Positions 1 to 6,803 are shown, numbered from the stretch's first letter. The stretch is DNA of 7,066 nt from Desulfobacteraceae bacterium (GCA_013203195.1 JABMQM010000058.1:1-7066); one strand, 5' to 3'. Notes: a model not told the origin generated them from the letters alone. A program made the numbers and translations.

Positions 1-54
1 ATAAAACTAATTAAACCAATAAAACCAATCGGACAATTTAAATTAGTATTATAA

Positions 55-90
55 TCTTTGAGGCTTGGTGTCTTAGTGGCTGAACTATTA
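55..90. repeat. Possible remnant of a dispersed intergenic repeat (cttggtgtctt-type)
   Basis: The leader upstream of maf contains ggcttggtgtcttagtgg. This resembles, from memory, a short repeat with a core like cttggtgtctttgtgg that is scattered between genes in many environmental bacterial genomes. Only one copy is visible here, so repeat status cannot be shown from this window. The rest of the 1-152 leader is AT-rich and has no gene. Its first 30 bases (aaaccaat units) resemble the reverse complement of 2015-2045 (attggtt units), which suggests shared spacer material. Confidence 0.3.
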
Positions 91-152
91 GTTGATTCCA
101 TTTTTACCGCTTGCTGCTTGTCAAACCTTATTTCATTTGATAATTATCTTTC

Positions 153-770
153 ATGGTAAATGTATATGATGATTCGATAATAATTCTTGCCTCCAAATCT
201 CCACGGCGCCGATACCTATTGCAGCAAGCAGGCCTTTCTTTTCGTGTAATCCCCAGCAGCGTCGATGAAACGTCTGTGCCGATCTCATCTCCTGAAACCT
301 ATGTACGACTTTTGTCCGAGGCCAAAGCCAATGATGTAGCCGTACAACATCCTGATAAATGGGTCATCGGAGCAGACACCATCGTCCTGCAGGAAGGCAC
401 AATTCTTGGCAAACCCAGGTCAAAGAAAGAGGCCCGCGCCATGATAAAACGTCTCAGCGGACAGACCCACCAGGTTCTGACCGGCTATGCCATATGCTGT
501 AAAGCTAAAAGTCGCACTTTTTCCGAGACAATCAAAACCGATGTCCTTTTCAAAAGCCTGACCGATGAGGAAATCGAATGGTACATTCATACCAAAGAAC
601 CTTTTGATAAGGCGGGCGCTTACGCCATTCAGGGCCTCGGCACCTTCTTGGTAAAAAGCATCAATGGTTCTTACACAAATGTCGTTGGCCTTCCGGTTTG
701 CGAAGTCATAGAATTCCTGCTCAAGGAGGGGGTCATAGGATTAACCCCCGGGTTTCATTTAAAGCAGTGA
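153..770 (+). CDS. maf: Maf family nucleoside triphosphate pyrophosphatase (dTTP/UTP type)
   Basis: Cytosolic Maf/HAM1-fold enzyme. Family members hydrolyse non-canonical or excess nucleoside triphosphates to the monophosphate and pyrophosphate, and Maf was first linked to inhibition of septation. Visible motifs: the N-terminal substrate loop ILASKSPRRRYLL (residues 11-23), SVDE (36-39), the catalytic GADT with Asp75, GKPRSKKEA, and AYAIQG (156-161) followed by NGSYTNVVGLP. The SPRRR loop and the AYAIQG segment fit the YhdE-like dTTP/UTP branch better than the YceF (m7GTP) branch. At 205 residues it is slightly longer than usual: the ATG start adds about eight residues before the conserved beta strand, but it is the only in-frame ATG there and no clear ribosome binding site precedes it. 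It is first in a probable operon; the next gene starts 31 nt downstream. Confidence 0.95.
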   Translation: MVNVYDDSIIILASKSPRRRYLLQQAGLSFRVIPSSVDETSVPISSPETYVRLLSEAKANDVAVQHPDKWVIGADTIVLQEGTILGKPRSKKEARAMIKRLSGQTHQVLTGYAICCKAKSRTFSETIKTDVLFKSLTDEEIEWYIHTKEPFDKAGAYAIQGLGTFLVKSINGSYTNVVGLPVCEVIEFLLKEGVIGLTPGFHLKQ

Positions 771-801
771 AGGGTTTTAGAAACTGGGGAATTATCAAGG
801 T

Positions 802-1485
802 TTGAAAACAAGATTGCAATCAGTAAGAAAGCGTATCGAAGAAGCAGCTAAAGCATGCGGGCGTAATCCCGAATCCGTCCGTCTGATTGCGGTCAGTAAG
901 ACCATAGGGACGATTCATGTTCGGGAAGCGATCGAAGCCGGCGTGACCATCCTTGGTGAAAATTATATCCAGGAGGCCCGGACAAAAATAAAAGATCTTT
1001 CAACTTATCCGGTATCGTGGCATTTTGTCGGGCACCTGCAGTCCAACAAAGCCAAATACGCTGTCAGGCTCTTTGATTTAATTCATAGCGTCGATTCGAT
1101 CAAGCTGGCCCGCGAACTTAACAAACAGTCCAAGAAAATTAATAAAGTTCAGGATATTCTTATACAGGTGAATATTGGAGAAGAATCTGCAAAATCAGGT
1201 GCATTGGCCCAAGATACAAAAAAATTGTTTCAGGATGTCAGCAATCTTGACAATCTTGCGCTCAAAGGATTTATGACCATGCCCCCTTTTTTTGATAATC
1301 CTGAAAAGGTTCGCCCCTTTTTTGCAGCCTTGCGCGAGCTGAGAGACCGTCTCAATCAGCAGCACTTAACGAATGTAACCCTAAATGAGCTTTCCATGGG
1401 CATGACCGGTGATTTTGAAGCTGCCATCGAAGAAGGCGCAACTTTAGTACGTATTGGGACCGCTATTTTTGGAGCCAGAAAATGA
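802..1485 (+). CDS. yggS: YggS/PLPBP family PLP homeostasis protein
   Basis: Single-domain TIM-barrel protein that binds pyridoxal 5'-phosphate. The family (YggS, YlmE, human PLPBP/PROSC) has no established enzymatic activity and is thought to buffer PLP and affect amino-acid and keto-acid pools. Visible signatures: LIAVSKT with Lys33 as the predicted Schiff-base lysine, GENYIQE (52-58), HFVGHLQSNK (74-83), HSVDS, and the C-terminal phosphate-binding block SMGMTGDFEAAIEEG...VRIGTAIFG (198-224). The 227-residue length is normal. The start is TTG at 802: an in-frame stop at 778-780 leaves no ATG upstream. GGGGA at 786-790 and AAGG at 797-800 are the only purine-rich stretches and neither is ideally spaced. 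The stop overlaps the next start as ATGA, indicating translational coupling. Confidence 0.95.
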   Translation: MKTRLQSVRKRIEEAAKACGRNPESVRLIAVSKTIGTIHVREAIEAGVTILGENYIQEARTKIKDLSTYPVSWHFVGHLQSNKAKYAVRLFDLIHSVDSIKLARELNKQSKKINKVQDILIQVNIGEESAKSGALAQDTKKLFQDVSNLDNLALKGFMTMPPFFDNPEKVRPFFAALRELRDRLNQQHLTNVTLNELSMGMTGDFEAAIEEGATLVRIGTAIFGARK

Positions 1486-2012
1486 AAATCTTACTGCATA
1501 TCTGCTGCGCACCGTGCGCCATATACCCGGTTAAGATTCTTCAGACGGACAATCTTAAGATCATGGGTTTTTATTACCGGCATAACATCCATCCCTTTAC
1601 AGAGTGTCTAAGGCGACAGGAAGCGCTGGAATTTTATGCCGATAAGATCAACCTGCGCGTCATCTACCAAAAAGGCTATGACCTGGAAGGTTTTATTCAG
1701 AAAATAGTCTTCAGGGAATCCCAGCGCTGCTCAATTTGCTACCATGCACGCCTTAAAGCAACGGCCCTGACGGCCAAACGCGGTAAGTACGATTATTTTT
1801 CGACTACCCTGCTGTACAGCAAATTCCAGAAACATGATGAAATCAGGTCGATTGGTGAATCTATCGGCAGATCAGTCGGGGTTCAATTTTTTTATCGTGA
1901 TTTCCGAGAAGGTTGGACCGAGGGCGTTGATACGTCAAAACGTTTGGGATTGTATCGCCAGCAGTACTGTGGCTGCATCTACAGCGAAAAAGAAAGGTAT
2001 TTTAAATCTTAG
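1482..2012 (+). CDS. queH: Epoxyqueuosine reductase QueH
   Basis: Catalyses the last step of queuosine synthesis, reducing epoxyqueuosine at tRNA wobble position 34 (GUN anticodons) to queuosine. It is the cobalamin-independent, non-homologous replacement of QueG. The QueH (former DUF208) cysteine pattern is complete: HICCAPC (Cys8, Cys9, Cys12), RCSICYHARL (Cys83, Cys86) and YCGC (Cys163, Cys165), which supply iron-sulfur and iron ligands in the family. Other family motifs are NIHPFTECLRRQEAL, FSTTLLYSKFQKHD and DFREGWTEG. It is 176 residues, at the compact end of the family and apparently full length. The ATG overlaps the yggS stop by 4 nt, so it is probably translationally coupled to yggS. 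No other queuosine genes are in the window. Confidence 0.95.
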   Translation: MKILLHICCAPCAIYPVKILQTDNLKIMGFYYRHNIHPFTECLRRQEALEFYADKINLRVIYQKGYDLEGFIQKIVFRESQRCSICYHARLKATALTAKRGKYDYFSTTLLYSKFQKHDEIRSIGESIGRSVGVQFFYRDFREGWTEGVDTSKRLGLYRQQYCGCIYSEKERYFKS

Positions 2013-2117
2013 TTTAATGGTTATATTGGTTCTATTGGTTGATTCGTTAACAAACCGATGAACCGGAGAAAAATCTGATTCCGGTTATTTAATAGATACC
2101 CAATTAACCATTAAACT
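2011..2117. repeat. 13-bp inverted repeat enclosing the queH downstream region
   Basis: agtttaatggtta at 2011-2023 is the exact reverse complement of taaccattaaact at 2105-2117. The left copy begins inside the queH stop codon. The pair encloses the smaller hairpin at 2061-2086 and lies just before the 2131-2201 repeat. The sequence is AT-rich, so part of the match could be low-complexity spacer material, but 13 of 13 is notable. Confidence 0.6.
2061..2086 (+). terminator. Weak candidate terminator hairpin after queH
   Basis: aaccgga (2061-2067) pairs with tccggtt (2080-2086) across a 12-nt loop and is followed by atttaat rather than a clean T run. The location about 50 nt after the queH stop suits the end of the maf-yggS-queH unit. 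The stem is short and the U tract poor, so a functional intrinsic terminator is uncertain. Confidence 0.3.
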
Positions 2118-2217
2118 ATTTAACTGATGGGTCGGGGAGTTTTCGCTGTAAGACCGCTCAATGGATAATTAACAAAGCATTATGGGGGAAAACTCCCCGA
2201 CTGCTGAACTATTTAAC
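2114..2217. repeat. 14-bp inverted repeat pair flanked by an 11-bp direct repeat (mini-element-like)
   Basis: gtcggggagttttc (2131-2144) and gaaaactccccgac (2188-2201) are exact reverse complements separated by 43 nt. The unit is bracketed by a direct repeat aactatttaac at 2114-2124 and 2207-2217, lying 6 and 5 nt outside the inverted repeat. The GC-rich arms contrast with the AT-rich surroundings. This could be a tiny non-autonomous element with a target duplication, or an RNA hairpin in the leader of the protease gene. There is no coding capacity. Confidence 0.6.
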
Positions 2218-2231
2218 CAATTGACAAAGTT

Positions 2232-4073
2232 ATGTTTGGAAATTTTATATATTTCATCATCGTGCTTCTGATCTACAGTACTTACCAGCCCTCCGAAGAT
2301 ACGAATTTCACGGCTCTGGAAACCCTTTTTCTGTTTATTCTCCTAACTATCATTTTTGCCGTAATTACCTGGCTTCAGTTTCAACGAATTGAAAAACAGG
2401 TCTCAAAGGAAAGCTTTGCAAAGCTCGATCATAAATTCCATGCCGCCTTGACCCGACAGTCAGTGATGGCTATCGTGCTTTTTTCTTTAGATATATATGG
2501 CCTGAACCTGGTATCGTTTGTTTCAAACATACCTTTTTTGTCCATTATTCCTACTTTGCAGGCACTTCTCTTTTTAGGACTTTTTGTGTTCTACCTGGCA
2601 ATTGTATGGGCCTTTGCACATAGTCCTTATAATGCCCTTTATGCCACCGGATTGCCAAGAGAGTCTTACATTCTGTCCAATATTTCATTTTCCGTTCCGG
2701 TACTTCTGCCCTGGCTGCTGCTTTCCGGAATTGCCGACATCATCAACGTCCTGCCATTTAAGCTGCCGAAACAAATGCTGGCAACCACCGAAGGCCAGGT
2801 GCTCTATTTTCTTGTTTTCCTTGTCGCAGTTGCCATGATCGGCCCGCTAATGATCCAAAAATTCTGGAGATGCAAACCTCTTGAGGCCGGCGATGTTCGG
2901 ACACGGATCGAAAACGTGTGTCGACAGGCAGGTATGGAATATGCCAACATTCTCTACTGGCCCATCTTCGGCGGACGCATGATTACGGCCGGTGTGATGG
3001 GCCTTGTCAAAAAATTCCGTTATATTCTTGTCACCGGTGCCTTCATTCGTTTTCTGGAACCGGACGAAATTGATGCCGTCATCGCCCACGAAGTCGGACA
3101 CATTAAAAAAAATCATCTGCTGTTTTATCTGGTATTTTTTGTCGGCTACATGCTGGTCTCATATGCCACCTTTGACCTTTTAATCTATGGGGTTCTTTAT
3201 GCCGAACCGCTGTACGGGTTTATCGGCCGCATTGGCATGAATCAGACCACCTTGACCTCGTCAATCTTCAGCATTGTCACTATCGTGATCTTTCTGGTCT
3301 ATTTTCGCTTTATTTTCGGATATTTTATGCGAAATTTCGAACGCCAGGCCGACACCTACGTTTACACCCTTTTCGACAGCGCCAAACCGCTGATCTCAAC
3401 TCTTGAAAAAATAGCGGTAACCAGCGGACAGCCGCCTGACCGGCCCAACTGGCATCACTTCAGCATTACAAAACGGATAGATTATCTGAAAAAATGTGAA
3501 ACAGATAAAAGCTGGATAGGCCGTCATGACTGGAAAATAAAAAAAAGCATGGCCGTTTATATGACAGGAATAATTCTAATAGGCGCTGTGGGATATCAAT
3601 TAAATTACAGCGAAACCGGCAAGCAGTTGAACCAGCATTTTTTTGAAACGGTTATTAAAAGAGAGCTTGAAAAGACCCCTGACAATGCCGATCTTTACAG
3701 CACCTTGGGAGATATATATTACAGCAGACAGAACTATGCCCAAACCATTGAAGCCTATGAACAATCGATCATGCTTGAGCCGCATAACCCCAAAGCGCTA
3801 AACAACCTTGCATGGCTTCTGGCAACCTGTGAAGACCAAAACTTCCGCCGCCCGCGGCGTGCACTCGGTCTGGCCCAAAAAGCTGCGGAGCTTGAAAAAG
3901 CTCCGCATATATTGGATACACTGGCCGAAAGTTACTATGTTAACGGAAAGTTTGAAGCAGCGGTAGCTACCGCAATGAGGGCCCTTGATTTGGTCACAGG
4001 CGACCGTTCCTATTACCGGAAACAGCTTAAAAAATTTATGGACTCCACCCTAAAAACCCGTACAACTGCATAG
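2232..4073 (+). CDS. Polytopic membrane M48 family metalloprotease with C-terminal TPR domain
   Basis: Zinc endopeptidase of the HtpX/Ste24 (M48) superfamily in the inner membrane. About six hydrophobic segments (roughly residues 4-20, 28-48, 75-95, 103-130, 147-170, 188-207) precede the catalytic domain (about 210-430). The zinc site is intact: HEVGH with His286, Glu287 and His290, and FERQAD with Glu370 as predicted third ligand. Two helices (about 294-316 and 342-365) separate the motifs, as in HtpX/Ste24. A further helix (about 441-459, preceded by KIKK) leads to TPR-like repeats at about 486-519, 520-553 and 558-591. Likely role is membrane protein quality control; the substrate is unknown. 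The ATG at 2232 has no recognisable ribosome binding site, and GTG at 2262 is an alternative start. It forms a single-gene unit after a 219-nt spacer and ends one base from the convergent ATPase gene. Confidence 0.9.
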   Translation: MFGNFIYFIIVLLIYSTYQPSEDTNFTALETLFLFILLTIIFAVITWLQFQRIEKQVSKESFAKLDHKFHAALTRQSVMAIVLFSLDIYGLNLVSFVSNIPFLSIIPTLQALLFLGLFVFYLAIVWAFAHSPYNALYATGLPRESYILSNISFSVPVLLPWLLLSGIADIINVLPFKLPKQMLATTEGQVLYFLVFLVAVAMIGPLMIQKFWRCKPLEAGDVRTRIENVCRQAGMEYANILYWPIFGGRMITAGVMGLVKKFRYILVTGAFIRFLEPDEIDAVIAHEVGHIKKNHLLFYLVFFVGYMLVSYATFDLLIYGVLYAEPLYGFIGRIGMNQTTLTSSIFSIVTIVIFLVYFRFIFGYFMRNFERQADTYVYTLFDSAKPLISTLEKIAVTSGQPPDRPNWHHFSITKRIDYLKKCETDKSWIGRHDWKIKKSMAVYMTGIILIGAVGYQLNYSETGKQLNQHFFETVIKRELEKTPDNADLYSTLGDIYYSRQNYAQTIEAYEQSIMLEPHNPKALNNLAWLLATCEDQNFRRPRRALGLAQKAAELEKAPHILDTLAESYYVNGKFEAAVATAMRALDLVTGDRSYYRKQLKKFMDSTLKTRTTA

Positions 4074-4074
4074 A

Positions 4075-6384
4075 TTATTCGATACAAACCTTCCTGACAT
4101 TAACAAGATCAATGTTACCGCCAAAGATTTTTCTAATGCCGTCCTGCTTAAGGGTTGTCATGCCGTCAGCTAATGCCTGCGCCTTTATTTCCGCCATCGG
4201 CCTGGAGACCTGGACCAGCTTTTTCTGATCATCGGTTCCCATTAAAAGCTCATGGATGCCGGCCCGGCCGGCATACCCGCTGTTGTTGCACTTGGCGCAG
4301 CCCACCGGCTTATTTAATTGCAGATCGTCGGCGTAAGGAATATTAACAAATTTTTCCCACTTCTCTACACCGCCAAACTCCCGGATCAGCTCATCATACT
4401 CTTCCTGGGCCGGGTGATAGGGTTCCTTGCAGTTCTTACATAGTGTCCGGGCCAGACGCTGGGCCAGGATACCCAGAATGGCATCCGAAAAATTAAAAGG
4501 ATCCATGCCCATATCGAGCAGACGGGTAATACTTTCAGGAGCGCTGTTGGTATGCAGGGTGGAAAAAACCAAATGACCGGTTAAGGAGGCCTCGATGCCG
4601 ATGGAGGTCGTTTCCTTGTCACGCATCTCACCGACCATAATCACATCGGGGTCCGCCCTTAAAAAAGCCCGCATGGCAGCAGAAAAATCAAATCCGATCT
4701 TGGCCTGGACCTGCACCTGGCGCAGACCTTTCTGGGTGATTTCCACCGGATCTTCAGCGGTCCAGATTTTGGTTTCGACCTTATTGATGTATCCTAAGGC
4801 CGAATGCAGGGAAGTTGTTTTACCCGAACCGGTGGGACCGCACACAAAGATGATGCCATACGGCTTGGTAATGATCTCGACAAAATTATCGAAATTTGTT
4901 CCTGCCAAACCGAGCTTGTCAAGGGGAATCGGTTCACCGGCCGCCAGAATACGCATGACCACATCTTCCATGCCCCCTTGGGTCGGGACGGTTGCCACCC
5001 GGAGTTCAATGTCCAGACCGCCGAATTTTTTGAACTGGATCTTACCGTCCTGGGGCTTGCGGCGTTCGGCGATATCCAGATTTGCCATGATCTTAAGACG
5101 CGATGAAATGGCATTGCGGTATTGATAAGGCAGCGTCTGGTACATCTGGCAGGCACCGTCCACCCTTATCCGTACCTGGGTGTTCTGTTTGCCGGGATAG
5201 GGCTCGATGTGGATATCGGATGTGCCCCGGTTATGGGCGTCGATGATGACTTTGTTGACCAGCTGAACCACGGCGCTGTCTTCCTCTCCCAAAGAAGATG
5301 CGGCCTCTAAGATCTCGTCGTCTTCAGCCGCAAGCTGGGCCATAATATCATCCATGGAAGCCATCTCTTTTTCATCTGTAGTAAAGAGACCGATATATTC
5401 CAGGATGTCGTCTTTCAAGCACACATTGAAGGCCAGTTGTTTGCCTGCAAAGAGAGACTTGATTGAATCGATCCTCTGCAAATCATTGGGATTGTCAATG
5501 GCGATAACAATTTTATCATCTTCGGTTTTCAACGGGACCCAGGCATTTTTGCTCATGAAAGGTACTTTCAGGCCGGCAAGCAGGTCACCGGGAATCGTTG
5601 CGTTTTTGTTAAACTCCACAAACGGCACTTTACAAAATTTACTCAAAGATTGGCCGATATCTTTTTTCGATATTTTAAGCTCATTGATCAGGACATTTTC
5701 GATCGGTTCTTTACGCTGGCGCGCATCGGCGATGGCCTTGTCAATCTCTTTCTGGGTCAAAATATTATTTTCCAGCAAATAATCGAACTTGGTGGGCCGG
5801 GTTTTTGCCATACGCTTCTGGTTATACAGCGCAATCCCCAGTATCTTGGCCAACTCGGTGACCGATTCCCCATCAAGCTGTGTAAAGGTACTGCCGTCGG
5901 TGCGGTTGATAAGCTGAATGGCACCCAGCAGGAACTTTTTAAAGATGATCGGAACAACCAAAACCTGCTTGGTGACATAACCGGTTTTTTGATCCCAGCT
6001 TTTATCAAATTTAAGATCAGGATCAATGGACGCTACTTCTTTATCATCATAAACGTCTTTAATATTGATGAGCTTCTGCTTGAAAGCACTGCATCCTGAA
6101 ATACTGCTGTTTGACACGGGAATGCGGATCTCGGCCACCTCGTCACCGGATTTAAATCTAGAGACAAGCTCCCGTTTTTTTCTGTCAACCACATAAACGG
6201 TAAGTCTGTCACACTCAAAAAGACCGGTGATTTCGTCCTTGAGATCAACCAGAATCCCATCCAGATTTGAAGCAGCATATATCTTGTTGCAGATCTCTTG
6301 AAGATTTTTGCGGTACTCTACTTCGGATTTAAGCTGCTGCTCATTTGCTGCTTTGTTATTGGGAGCTTTAGCATCCTGTAACAT
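4075..6384 (-). CDS. GAF-domain PilB/GspE-type secretion ATPase
   Basis: Hexameric AAA-like ATPase of the type II secretion / type IV pilus assembly family, acting at the cytoplasmic face of the inner membrane. Domains in order: a GAF-like sensor (about 25-190), an MshEN/T2SSE_N-like region (about 200-330), then the two-part ATPase (about 370-769). Catalytic features are complete: Asp box SDIHIEP (389-395), Walker A GPTGSGKTT (516-524, Lys522), Walker B VIMVGE with Glu586, His box GHLVFSTLHTN (603-613), and a zinc-binding four-cysteine motif (Cys649, Cys652, Cys696, Cys699), typical of extension ATPases (GspE/PilB) rather than PilT. At 769 residues it is longer than ordinary PilB (about 570) because of the GAF head. 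No pilin, pseudopilin, PilC or secretin gene is in the window. The ATG has a weak CAGG 8 nt upstream. The small membrane protein gene lies 82 nt upstream on the same strand. Confidence 0.93.
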   Translation of the reverse strand: MLQDAKAPNNKAANEQQLKSEVEYRKNLQEICNKIYAASNLDGILVDLKDEITGLFECDRLTVYVVDRKKRELVSRFKSGDEVAEIRIPVSNSSISGCSAFKQKLINIKDVYDDKEVASIDPDLKFDKSWDQKTGYVTKQVLVVPIIFKKFLLGAIQLINRTDGSTFTQLDGESVTELAKILGIALYNQKRMAKTRPTKFDYLLENNILTQKEIDKAIADARQRKEPIENVLINELKISKKDIGQSLSKFCKVPFVEFNKNATIPGDLLAGLKVPFMSKNAWVPLKTEDDKIVIAIDNPNDLQRIDSIKSLFAGKQLAFNVCLKDDILEYIGLFTTDEKEMASMDDIMAQLAAEDDEILEAASSLGEEDSAVVQLVNKVIIDAHNRGTSDIHIEPYPGKQNTQVRIRVDGACQMYQTLPYQYRNAISSRLKIMANLDIAERRKPQDGKIQFKKFGGLDIELRVATVPTQGGMEDVVMRILAAGEPIPLDKLGLAGTNFDNFVEIITKPYGIIFVCGPTGSGKTTSLHSALGYINKVETKIWTAEDPVEITQKGLRQVQVQAKIGFDFSAAMRAFLRADPDVIMVGEMRDKETTSIGIEASLTGHLVFSTLHTNSAPESITRLLDMGMDPFNFSDAILGILAQRLARTLCKNCKEPYHPAQEEYDELIREFGGVEKWEKFVNIPYADDLQLNKPVGCAKCNNSGYAGRAGIHELLMGTDDQKKLVQVSRPMAEIKAQALADGMTTLKQDGIRKIFGGNIDLVNVRKVCIE

Positions 6385-6466
6385 ATTAATTACCTGCGCT
6401 ATATTAATTTTACTGTTTAAAGACCGTCAAGCTTTAAGGCCTGATCCATTGCCGCCTTACTAAACC

Positions 6467-6733
6467 TTACTTGCTGTAATGATTATATATTTTTATCGAT
6501 CCGCCACCGATCAGCAGAATACCTATCAAGTAGAAGCAAAAGCGTATGAAAAACATAACCCCGGAAAAGTGTTCGATCTGTGCAATTTTGGGCATTACCT
6601 GTGGTATTCTGAAAAAGACTCCAATTCCTGCCAAAACAAGTGCAACACCCCAAATCAATTGAATAACCGTCTTGTTTTTATCCTTAGAACTTGTCTGATT
6701 ATTTTCTGTTTTTTCGGAGTTCATTATTTGCAA
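6467..6733 (-). CDS. Small two-helix membrane protein of unknown function
   Basis: I do not recognise this family. The 88-residue product has a polar, Lys/Asn-rich N-terminus (1-22), a hydrophobic helix at about 23-41 (WGVALVLAGIGVFF), a short loop with PQVMPK, and a second helix at about 57-80 ending IGGGS, then a short basic tail. Two membrane spans with both ends probably cytosolic is the simplest topology. The ORF as given starts at TTG (6733); the ATG at 6724, giving 85 residues, is the more likely start. No Shine-Dalgarno is visible before either. A strong-looking sigma-70 promoter sits immediately upstream, which supports a real gene on this strand over the overlapping plus-strand frame. 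It may be co-transcribed with the GAF-ATPase gene downstream, but a functional link is only inferred. Confidence 0.7.
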   Translation of the reverse strand: MQIMNSEKTENNQTSSKDKNKTVIQLIWGVALVLAGIGVFFRIPQVMPKIAQIEHFSGVMFFIRFCFYLIGILLIGGGSIKIYNHYSK

Positions 6734-6746
6734 TCAGTTTCAAGTA

Positions 6747-6775
6747 AATATAGACAATTAACCTTTTTTTGTCAA
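6747..6775 (-). promoter_or_regulatory. Near-consensus sigma-70 promoter for the small membrane protein gene
   Basis: Reading the minus strand, TTGACA (6775-6770) is followed after exactly 17 nt by TATATT (6752-6747). That is a perfect -35, one mismatch from the -10 consensus, and ideal spacing. The predicted start of transcription is near 6740, only about 16 nt before the ATG at 6724 and 7 nt before the TTG at 6733. The mRNA would have a very short leader with no Shine-Dalgarno. Confidence 0.7.
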
Positions 6776-6803
6776 ATCATAACCTAATAAGCAAGAACAA
6801 ATG

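Noticed and set aside
50..55. Perfect TATAAT upstream of maf
   Set aside because: No acceptable -35 lies 16-18 nt upstream in this AT-rich leader, so the hexamer alone does not support a promoter call.
728..749. gggggt/accccc hairpin at the end of maf
   Set aside because: A 6-bp stem inside the coding sequence with no T tract. The operon continues 31 nt after maf, so it is not a terminator.
1834..2061. 75-codon plus-strand ORF overlapping the queH 3' end
   Set aside because: It is an alternative frame of queH running into the repeat-rich spacer. The QueH YCGC motif in the main frame confirms which frame is coding.
2584..3116. ORFs of 84 (plus) and 89 (minus) codons inside the M48 protease gene
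   Set aside because: Both are internal shadow frames; the protease frame contains HEVGH and the membrane helices.
4595..5125. 176-codon plus-strand ORF opposite the ATPase gene
   Set aside because: It lies antisense to the conserved Walker A/B region. Its translation has no recognisable domain, and the minus-strand frame carries all the family motifs.
5354..6099. Two overlapping plus-strand ORFs (142 and 149 codons) opposite the GAF region
   Set aside because: They overlap each other in different frames and lie wholly antisense to the ATPase gene. They are shadow frames.
6479..6787. 102-codon plus-strand ORF opposite the small membrane protein gene
   Set aside because: Its product shows no recognisable domain, and no plus-strand promoter or ribosome site is evident. 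The minus-strand frame has a near-consensus promoter and a coherent two-helix design.
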